Shown here one piece after another: positions 1 through 7,710 of a stretch of 64,000 bases of DNA. The notes under the pieces were generated by a model. The model searched no databases, was not told the origin of the DNA, and saw only the letters and a program-made list of their open reading frames with translations. The stretch spans positions 31,169 to 95,168 of the forward strand of contig JAAUZT010000021.1 in assembly GCA_014804485.1 (NCBI GenBank). Reading direction: 5' to 3'. Both the position numbers and the translations under genes were made by a program. Positions within the stretch are counted from its first letter, which is position 1; each line of letters starts with the position of its first letter. This DNA is from Lachnospiraceae bacterium. Its GTDB lineage: Bacteria; Bacillota; Clostridia; Lachnospirales; Lachnospiraceae.

Positions 1-1432
1 TCTCAGCATTGGCAGGATTGGCAATATCCACCCAGAAACGTCTGTCCACTTTTCTGCCGGACTTTAAACGATACAGGATATTGAACACTCTGGGATCCTT
101 CATATCCTCCGGCTTCTCATCCCGCGACTTATCGGCAAGTGCCAGCACAGGCTCCGTATCCGTGATAAACATATGCTCCTCCGCATATGTGTTCGCCTGA
201 ACATAATTAAACTCATTATCCCAGAACTGCCCGTAATAATCCACATTGAGGGCAATACTGTCCAGTTTGTCCGCCTGCGGCAGATATGCATCATACCCGA
301 ACAGATCCAGCTTGAAGATCAGGAATACAACAATGATTCCTGCAACAACCGCACCGCTGGTTGCCGGATGTCTGAACAGACTCTTAATATCGAAGTCAAA
401 GATTACTTCCACGGCTGCACTGACGATCACGCCGCAGCCGACCATGCTTGCCACCGTCAGCAGCGTGTTGCCGTACGCCGCATTATGTACCCACATTCCG
501 ATTCCGAGACCGATCGGAATTGCCGTAACTACTTTCAATATCTGTCCGATCACGGGGAATGCCATCGCCTTACCCGCCGCCTCCGACGGACGCTTCCGAT
601 AGCATATCCATGCCGCCGCCAGAATCACTACAGCCAGTATAAACCATTTGCCGTAGTATGGCAATACAAGCCGTGCCACTTCCTTCAATTCCCCCCTGTA
701 TGTCGTGTATTTGATATATCGTGCATTATCTATGTAATCTTCCACTACGGAGAGCTTCGGCTCATGTCCCACATAGAATCCCGATACGGTTCGGAAGAAT
801 ACGCTCATCATAGTATTTATCAGAACGTATAAAAACAGTTCATACAACACCAGCGTCCCCGCCACACCGAGACCGATAAACTGATTACCGGTCAGCATCA
901 CCGCCAGAATAGCCGTATGGTACATCACCAGAAAGAATAACATCTGCCATATGAATCCGAATCCGATCATCGCCAGAACAGAGCCGTTTACCGCTCCCTG
1001 TATCGCTGCCGCCGCCGTACCGATCATAAGGCTCACCAGAGCCGAGGTCAGGTATATCATAATACCGTTCGCATAGACCACCGCAAATCTCCTGTTTCTG
1101 TCTACCGGTACACTGTGATACAGATCAACCTTTTTCCTGTCGTAGAGGTAGGAAAATCCCTGCATACCTATGATCACTGCCAGAAACAGCAGAATAGAAA
1201 TGAGTTTATCCTGAAAGCCCAACGCATCCTGCGCCGCCTGATACATCGCTTCCTTATACATCTCATATGTCTTGTAAGCTCCCTGGCTGTTCCGACTGCC
1301 TATTCGACTCAAATACACCGTCAGACCCCCTACATATGCCATTAACTGCGCCAGAACGGCTACGATCCACACCCAGATCCGGCGTTTATGGTTCTCTTTG
1401 CAGCTAGCCCAAAATGATTTTTTTGATGTCAT
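1..1432 (-). CDS. ABC transporter permease / multi-spanning membrane protein, 3' part beyond window edge
   Basis: Minus-strand reading frame from ATG at 1432 (MTSKKSFWASCKENHKRRIWVWIVAVLAQLMAYVGG...) runs off the left edge, so it is absent from the ORF track. It overlaps the 3' end of the upstream ABC ATPase by 29 bp. Confidence 0.7.
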   Translation of the reverse strand, partial: MTSKKSFWASCKENHKRRIWVWIVAVLAQLMAYVGGLTVYLSRIGSRNSQGAYKTYEMYKEAMYQAAQDALGFQDKLISILLFLAVIIGMQGFSYLYDRKKVDLYHSVPVDRNRRFAVVYANGIMIYLTSALVSLMIGTAAAAIQGAVNGSVLAMIGFGFIWQMLFFLVMYHTAILAVMLTGNQFIGLGVAGTLVLYELFLYVLINTMMSVFFRTVSGFYVGHEPKLSVVEDYIDNARYIKYTTYRGELKEVARLVLPYYGKWFILAVVILAAAWICYRKRPSEAAGKAMAFPVIGQILKVVTAIPIGLGIGMWVHNAAYGNTLLTVASMVGCGVIVSAAVEVIFDFDIKSLFRHPATSGAVVAGIIVVFLIFKLDLFGYDAYLPQADKLDSIALNVDYYGQFWDNEFNYVQANTYAEEHMFITDTEPVLALADKSRDEKPEDMKDPRVFNILYRLKSGRKVDRRFWVDIANPANAE

Positions 1433-2309
1433 ATCCCACTACCTCCGTTTCACTGATGAAGATCTCCTCTAACGAAAGAGGAAGTACTTCGTAAAATACG
1501 GTATCTACCGTGGCAAATCTGGCCGTCACTTCTTCCCGCGTGCTTCGTACGGTATAAGTGCGAAGAGACCCTCTCTGTTCCTTCTTAAGCACTTCCATGC
1601 CGTTTAACGCCTTTAACTCTTCATCCACCGTGGCAAACACACACTGCACCTTCTGGATGTTGCACTTCATATCCTCCAGATCTTTGGAAAGCAGCACGCC
1701 GCCCTTATGCAAAAGTCCTACATGATCGCAGATATCCTCAAGCTCCCGCAGATTGTGAGAAGCAATTACAGGCGTCAGTCCCCTCTCTTCCATCTCCTTG
1801 GCAAAAATGGATTTGACTCCCTGCCGCATCACCGGATCGAGTCCGTCGAAAGTCTCATCGCACAGAATATATTTCGTATGCGCACAGATTCCCAGAAGAA
1901 GCGCCAGCTGTTTTTTCATTCCTTTGGAAAAAGTACTGATCCTCCGGTTCTGATCCAAGTTAAAATGTTCAAGATATTTATAAAATTCCTCTTTATTAAA
2001 CTCATCATAGATACCGCTGAAGTACCGTTCCATCGTCCGCGCATTGGAATTGGCGAAGAAATAAGGCTCATCTGCTATAAAAAAGAGTCTCTTCTTCGCT
2101 TCCACATTATTGTATACGGGCATGTTATCCACTGCCACCGTACCACTGTCGGGCCGCAGCACCCCGGAGACCATTCTGAGCACGGTACTCTTGCCGGCCC
2201 CGTTCGTTCCGATCAGACCGAACACGGTATTGTCTTTTATCGTTACACTGACTTCGTCAACTGCCTTGATCTTATCAAATGTCTTCGTCAGGTTATGTAT
2301 CTCTATCAT
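1404..2309 (-). CDS. ABC transporter ATP-binding protein
   Basis: Walker A GTNGAGKST, signature-like FSKGMKKQLALLL, Walker B-like YILCDETFDGLD. Confidence 0.93.
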   Translation of the reverse strand: MIEIHNLTKTFDKIKAVDEVSVTIKDNTVFGLIGTNGAGKSTVLRMVSGVLRPDSGTVAVDNMPVYNNVEAKKRLFFIADEPYFFANSNARTMERYFSGIYDEFNKEEFYKYLEHFNLDQNRRISTFSKGMKKQLALLLGICAHTKYILCDETFDGLDPVMRQGVKSIFAKEMEERGLTPVIASHNLRELEDICDHVGLLHKGGVLLSKDLEDMKCNIQKVQCVFATVDEELKALNGMEVLKKEQRGSLRTYTVRSTREEVTARFATVDTVFYEVLPLSLEEIFISETEVVGYDIKKIILG

Positions 2310-2327
2310 AAATTCCTCCTTTTCTGC

Positions 2328-2681
2328 CTAAAGCACTTCGATCAGGCGGATGAGTTCTGCTTTGGACATACCGATCTCCAACACCTCCCGCACAAGTGCC
2401 ATGATCTGATCTACATATTCATTCTTGCGTTTCTCCACCAGCCCGCTGTCCCCTGATACAAAATTGCCTCTGCCTTTTACCACATAGATAAATCCCTGAC
2501 GTTCCAGCTCCGCATACGCCTTCTGGATCGTGTTCGGATTAATGGAAAGCTCCATCGCCAGATTGCGTACCGACGGGAGCTGCTCGTCAGGCTGCATAAC
2601 GCCCTTTAAAATCAGGGTTTTATAGCGCTCTACGATTTGTTCATATATTGGGCGGGTGTCTTTATAATCTATGAATATCAT
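2328..2681 (-). CDS. GntR family transcriptional regulator (YtrA-like)
   Basis: N-terminal wHTH YEQIVERYKTLILKGVMQPDEQLPSVRNLAMELSINPNTIQKAYAELERQGFI; short C-terminus; directly upstream of ABC ATPase. Confidence 0.93.
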   Translation of the reverse strand: MIFIDYKDTRPIYEQIVERYKTLILKGVMQPDEQLPSVRNLAMELSINPNTIQKAYAELERQGFIYVVKGRGNFVSGDSGLVEKRKNEYVDQIMALVREVLEIGMSKAELIRLIEVL

Positions 2682-2906
2682 GCCTGCTCCTTTCCCTGTG
2701 AATTACGTTTTACCCCTCCCCCACTGAGAATACTAAGTGTACTATCAGCGATGGTACACTTAGTATAGTTAAAGCGTGCAGGATTGTCAAGTGCAGAATA
2801 AAGATATGGGTTGAGAAAAACGGCCGCTCGGACAGATGATAAACTCTTCGTCGCCGCGCTCCCGCTCCGAGCTAGGGTATTGGCTATGAACTAATAAGTT
2901 TTGAAA

Positions 2907-3137
2907 GGCAGATTGCACAAAATATTCTCGAAGCTGGCATGCGGAGGAATATGAGATTTTCTTAATATTCCGTTCGATATCCAGAAATTTCGGGACAAGG
3001 ATGTCCCGAAAAGCCCGTAATGAGCCCGGACGGCGAATAGAGGGCGGTTTCGTCCGTCTGCATAACCTTGCCGGAATATTTTAGAAAATCCATATGACGC
3101 AGCCCGCCAGCTTCGAGAATATTTTGCGCAATCTGCC
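2907..3137. repeat. Structured palindromic element, copy 1
   Basis: 32-bp terminal arms 2907-2938 / 3106-3137 pair with one mismatch; inner helix GATTTTCTTAATATTCCG (2955-2972) / CGGAATATTTTAGAAAATC (3072-3090); hairpin TTTCGGGACA-AGGA-TGTCCCGAAA (2988-3011); hairpin CGGACG/CGTCCG (3027-3056). Confidence 0.85.
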
Positions 3138-3352
3138 CTCCCCCGCTTATATCAAAAATGTCCATCACTCAATTGCAAAATTTTCACCGTAAATCCAAAA
3201 CATTCCATAGAATTTCCTACAAAAAAGGACATACATGGAATATCCACACATGCCCTCTTCTAATATACTCTAAATATTTTATACAGAAATCCTCACGGTT
3301 CTATGCCATTGGCTTTTCCAAGATCATCTCAAGCATAATTTCCTGCCATGAC

Positions 3353-4894
3353 TTATTTCACCAACAACGACTTCCCTGTCATCACTTCCGGCTGCTCCAT
3401 ACCCATGAGCTCAATGAGCGTAGGCACGATATCCGCCAGACATCCGCCCTCTCTCAATTTATAAGCCGGATCTGCATTGACCAGAATAAACGGCACAGGA
3501 TTCGTAGTATGCGCCGTGAAAGGTGCTCCCGTCTCGTAATCTATGAGCTGCTCCGCATTGCCGTGGTCGGCACAGATAAACATCACGCCATCCACTTCCT
3601 TAATGGCTTCTACCGCACGTCCGACACACTCATCCACTGCCTCCACAGCCTTAATTGCCGCTTCTTCCACTCCCGTATGTCCTACCATATCGGGATTAGC
3701 AAAGTTGATGATAATCACGTCGTACTCACCTGACTTAATGCAGCCCACCAGCTTGTCACAAACTTCGTAAGCGCTCATCTGAGGCTTTAAGTCATAGGTC
3801 GCCACATCTTTCGGAGAATTAACGAGGATTCTCTCCTCACCCTCGTTGGGCTCTTCCACACCGCCGTTGAAGAAGAATGTTACATGTGCGTATTTCTCCG
3901 TCTCCGCCAGTCTCGCCTGTTTCATATGATTTGCCGCAAGCCACTCGCCGAACGTATTTGTCACTGCAATCTTGTGGAATGCCACCTCTTTATTCGGGAT
4001 CGTAGGATCATAATCCGAGAAACATACATAGGTAAGATCCAGCTTCTTCTCTCTTGCAAAACCTTTGAAATCATCGTCACAAAAGCTTCTGGTAATCTCT
4101 CTGGCTCTGTCGGGACGGAAATTAAAGAAGATAACGGAATCACCATCCTTGATCGTCGCTACCGGCTCACCGTTTTTCTTCACAACGGTAGGTTTTACAA
4201 ACTCGTCCGTCTCTTCCCTGTCATAGGACGCCTGAATTCCTCCCGTGGCACTTGCCGCCTCAAGTCCTTCGCCCTTGGTAAGTGCAATATATGCTTTCTC
4301 TACTCTGTCGTAGTTGTTATCCCTGTCCATAGCGTAGTACCGTCCTGTCACGGTTGCCACTTCACCCACGCCGATCTTCTTCATCTCCTGCTCTAAGTCT
4401 TCCACAAAGCCCTTGCCGCTGGCCGGAGGTGTGTCACGGCCGTCTAAGAAAGCATGTACATACACTTTGCTTAAGTTGTTTCTCTTCGCCAGCTCCAACA
4501 GTCCGTAGAGATGCGTGTTATGGCTGTGTACGCCGCCGTCAGACAGCAGACCGAACATATGCAGTGAAGAATCGTTTTTCTTACAGTTATTCACAGCATC
4601 AAGAAGCGCAGGATTCTCGAAGAAGGTGCCGTCCTGAATCTCCTTGGTGATTCTCGTAAGTTCCTGATATACGATGCGTCCCGCACCCATATTCAGATGT
4701 CCCACCTCGGAGTTACCCATCTGTCCGTCGGGAAGACCTACCGCCATACCGCTGGCATTACCTTTCACAAAAGGACACTCCGCCATGAGGCTGTCCATCA
4801 CGGGTGTCTTCGCTTCTGCCACCGCGTTGCCCTGTGTCTTCTCATTCAGGCCGTAGCCGTCAAGAATCATTAATACTGCCGGTTTTTTTGTCAT
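3353..4894 (-). CDS. gpmI: 2,3-bisphosphoglycerate-independent phosphoglycerate mutase
   Basis: Full-length iPGM: MTKKPAVLMILDGYGLN, MGNSEVGHLNMGAGRIVYQ, HNTHLYGLL, FICADHGNAEQ, THTTNPVPF-like AHTTNPVPF. Confidence 0.97.
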   Translation of the reverse strand: MTKKPAVLMILDGYGLNEKTQGNAVAEAKTPVMDSLMAECPFVKGNASGMAVGLPDGQMGNSEVGHLNMGAGRIVYQELTRITKEIQDGTFFENPALLDAVNNCKKNDSSLHMFGLLSDGGVHSHNTHLYGLLELAKRNNLSKVYVHAFLDGRDTPPASGKGFVEDLEQEMKKIGVGEVATVTGRYYAMDRDNNYDRVEKAYIALTKGEGLEAASATGGIQASYDREETDEFVKPTVVKKNGEPVATIKDGDSVIFFNFRPDRAREITRSFCDDDFKGFAREKKLDLTYVCFSDYDPTIPNKEVAFHKIAVTNTFGEWLAANHMKQARLAETEKYAHVTFFFNGGVEEPNEGEERILVNSPKDVATYDLKPQMSAYEVCDKLVGCIKSGEYDVIIINFANPDMVGHTGVEEAAIKAVEAVDECVGRAVEAIKEVDGVMFICADHGNAEQLIDYETGAPFTAHTTNPVPFILVNADPAYKLREGGCLADIVPTLIELMGMEQPEVMTGKSLLVK

Positions 4895-4908
4895 AATTGT
4901 TTTCCTCC

Positions 4909-6750
4909 TTAATAGTCAATCTCCCACTCATGCTCGCCGCCCCAGTCGCCGATGGCGTTGGTGGTGATTCCCTCTTGCGTGGTCACTTTGGTGTCAAACC
5001 GATAATTCATCTGCGGCACATACTCACCGCCTATCTTCACATTACTGTACAAATACTGCACTGTATATTCTGTCTTGGAATCCTCTCCGCTATCCACAGC
5101 CGGCTCATAGGAAATAACACTCCGCTGTACGCCGTCATCTTCCTGCTTTGTACCCCAGACCTTGATGATTCCCTGATGATTATCATACTCCTCTTCGCTC
5201 AGGAAATAGAACCTGACCTTATCGTCCTCCCGATGCAGCATAAGCTGTTCTCTGTTCAGCGGAATATAAATAGAGCCTTCCCAGTAACCTGAATTTTCTT
5301 CGATAAAACTGTCTCTGATCTGCTGGTAGGATTCCTGTGCCACCAGTTCTCTTGCATACGCATAGTTGCCTGCCTCAAACTCCTGAAAAGCTTCCGCAAA
5401 ATAATCACTCACCTCTTTTGCACGGGCGAGACATGCCATCGTCTCCGTGATTCCCGCATCTTTTACCGCACTGTTTACCTCCGTGAGAAGTATTCTGTAT
5501 GCTTCCAGATGAGGAATACTGATCTGTACATAGGGTCTATCGATCAGCACATACTGTGTCAGAACCGCCTTCATCGCCTCCGAAGGTTTTGTCTGATACA
5601 AAGCAAGCATTCTGCGCACAAGCGCTTCATACTCTGCGTAGCTGCAAGTATCCTGCGCTGCATCCGCGTCACAAAACATGCTGCATACGGCTTCCTCTTC
5701 CTCTGTCTTGAACAAACGCTCATAGCAGGTCGATAACAGTCCCGGCGCATCCGCATTATCCGGCTCCTGTTCCAGCACCTGAATACATTTATCTACGGTC
5801 GCAAGCGTACAATTCCCCTCGTTGATCTCATGTACCGCTTCATTGTACACTTCCACACAGTAATAATGAAGAAGTCCTTCGTCCTGTGTCTGCTCCCAGC
5901 CAGTGTATAATATCTGTTTGGCATCCTGTATATTGCCCTGTGCCACATAATTATCCGCCATACCGCGGTATGCTTCCACTGATGCCGTATCAATCTTAAG
6001 CGCACTCTCATAGGCATTCTGCGCATTTGTGTAATCGGACTGCTCCGTATATCTGCCTCCCTTGGCAAGACAGCGGGACAGCTTCATAGAGGGCAGATTA
6101 AGAAGTATTGGTATGGCGATGGCCCCAACCACGATCACTCCGGCACAGACCGCCATTGCGATCTTCTGTCTCCTGACTTTCCTCCTGCGTTCCTCGCGTC
6201 TTCTGGCACGCAATTCGTCACGCTTCTGCATGCGGATTTCGAAATCTTCCCTACTTTCCGCTTTGCCGTTCTTATCCCCAGTCGATCCGTGCTTCTTTTC
6301 CTCTGAGATCGGTTTTACTTTCTTTTTCTCCGCCGTTTCCGGCTTCTTTTCTTCAGTTACCGGCTTTACTTTCTTTTTCACTGCCTGTCCGGGCTTCTTT
6401 CCCCCGGCTGCCGGCTTTACTTTCTTTTTCACCGTCGGTTCCGGCTTCTTTTCCTCCGAGACCGGTTTTACTTTCTTTTTCTCCGCCGTTTCCGGCTTCT
6501 TTTCTTCAGTTACCGGCTTTGCTTTCTTCTCCGCCTGTCCGGTCTTCTTTTCTACAGCGGTGGGGTTTGCCTTCTTCTCTGCCTGTCCGGTTTTCTTTTC
6601 TACGGCTATCGGCTTTGCGTTCTTTTTTTCCGACGGTTCCGCCTTCTTTTCTCCGGTTGACGGTTCTTCCTTCTTTTTCTCCACTACCGAAATCCCTGAC
6701 TGCGTCTGCCGCTCCGCCAAATTGCTGTTATTATGCTCCATCTTGCTCAT
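4909..6750 (-). CDS. Single-pass membrane protein with Lys/Pro/Glu-rich N-terminal repeats and extracytoplasmic TPR-like region
   Basis: Repeats KKKVKPVxEEKKPExxEKK, then KIAMAVCAGVIVVGAIAIPILL TM segment, then TPR-like YTEQSDYTNAQNAYESALKIDTASVEAYRGMADNYVAQG. Confidence 0.8.
   Translation of the reverse strand: MSKMEHNNSNLAERQTQSGISVVEKKKEEPSTGEKKAEPSEKKNAKPIAVEKKTGQAEKKANPTAVEKKTGQAEKKAKPVTEEKKPETAEKKKVKPVSEEKKPEPTVKKKVKPAAGGKKPGQAVKKKVKPVTEEKKPETAEKKKVKPISEEKKHGSTGDKNGKAESREDFEIRMQKRDELRARRREERRRKVRRQKIAMAVCAGVIVVGAIAIPILLNLPSMKLSRCLAKGGRYTEQSDYTNAQNAYESALKIDTASVEAYRGMADNYVAQGNIQDAKQILYTGWEQTQDEGLLHYYCVEVYNEAVHEINEGNCTLATVDKCIQVLEQEPDNADAPGLLSTCYERLFKTEEEEAVCSMFCDADAAQDTCSYAEYEALVRRMLALYQTKPSEAMKAVLTQYVLIDRPYVQISIPHLEAYRILLTEVNSAVKDAGITETMACLARAKEVSDYFAEAFQEFEAGNYAYARELVAQESYQQIRDSFIEENSGYWEGSIYIPLNREQLMLHREDDKVRFYFLSEEEYDNHQGIIKVWGTKQEDDGVQRSVISYEPAVDSGEDSKTEYTVQYLYSNVKIGGEYVPQMNYRFDTKVTTQEGITTNAIGDWGGEHEWEIDY
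6280..6680 (-). repeat. Degenerate tandem repeats inside coding sequence
   Basis: Recurrent GGCTTCTTTTC(C/T)...GGCTTTACTTTCTTTTTC units encoding KKKxKPxxxEKKP repeats. Confidence 0.75.
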
Positions 6751-6886
6751 ACTCCTATAACTGTGATACCTTCCGCGTCATCCGGCTGTCCATGCCGCAA
6801 CGTTTTTAAATGCCCCATACATTCACCATACTAGCATATCAGATAGGATTTTGTCCAGTATTGCGTTCCTTATAATGTTACTATTG

Positions 6887-7028
6887 GTAACAGTTTAGCC
6901 CAGGACTTGCACTTGCTGCAAAGTCCGTGGGAACGTGTAAATTTGATCAAGAAGGAATCTGTCCCTCGCCGCAGGCGACTTGGAATGGGCAGATTCCGTA
7001 ACAGTGAAGCCAAAGGCTGAACTGTTAC
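6887..7028. repeat. Composite hairpin block between divergent genes
   Basis: Hairpins GGACTTGCActtgcTGCAAAGTCC, GGAATCTGTCCC...GGGCAGATTCC and GTAACAGT-GA-AGCC-AAA-GGCT-GA-ACTGTTAC; 5' segment GTAACAGTTTAGCC (6887-6900) can also pair with 7015-7028. Confidence 0.7.
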
Positions 7029-7101
7029 TACTATTGTACCGCTGTGCTATAATATAATCAATGCGGTTCACAATGTAATTCACCGCCCCTGGAGGTCACC
7101 T

Positions 7102-7710
7102 ATGATAAACCAATCCGACAGCACAATACGCATCCAATATCAGAGTAAGCTTTACGAGCTGCCTTACACACTCATCCGCAGCAACCGTCGAAGCTTCTCC
7201 ATCAGTATTGCACCCGACGGACAGATCACGGTGCGCGTTCCCATGCGCGCCACGCAGAAGGAAATCTCCCATCTGCTCATCGAGAAGCGTATCTGGATCG
7301 TCACTAAGTATCTGGAAGTTCAGGAAAAACAGCGTAACCGTCCCGTTTCCGAGTTGACCGACACCCAGCGGTTCGCCTTGGAAAAGCGCTATATCACCGC
7401 GGCGAAAGAATATTTTCCGAAAAGAGTTGCCCATTTTCAACAGTTTACCGGCGGCTCCTACAACCGCATCACCATCAGGGATCAGAAGACCCGCTGGGGA
7501 AGCTGCAGTGCAAGAGGCACACTCTCCTTCAACTGGCGGCTCATGCTGGCGCCGCCCGCCATCCTGGATTATGTGGTCGTCCATGAGCTGTGCCATCTGA
7601 CCCATATGAATCACTCCGCCGCTTTCTGGCAGAAAGTAGAATCCGTATATCCTGATTACCGTACCGCCCGTAAGTGGCTGAAAGACCACGGGCAGGAACT
7701 GGTTCTATGA
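7102..7710 (+). CDS. YgjP-like / M48-family zinc metallopeptidase
   Basis: RKTRWGSCSARGTLSFNWRLMLAPPAILDYVVVHELCHLTHMNHSAAFW (HExxH within HELCH); RBS GGAGG at 7090; upstream TATAAT. Confidence 0.92.
   Translation: MINQSDSTIRIQYQSKLYELPYTLIRSNRRSFSISIAPDGQITVRVPMRATQKEISHLLIEKRIWIVTKYLEVQEKQRNRPVSELTDTQRFALEKRYITAAKEYFPKRVAHFQQFTGGSYNRITIRDQKTRWGSCSARGTLSFNWRLMLAPPAILDYVVVHELCHLTHMNHSAAFWQKVESVYPDYRTARKWLKDHGQELVL

Noticed and set aside
6062-6760. 232-aa plus-strand ORF rich in FFFS/FFSS repeats
   Set aside because: Exact antisense of the Lys/Glu-rich repeats in the 4909-6750 gene; composition is an artefact of the opposite strand.
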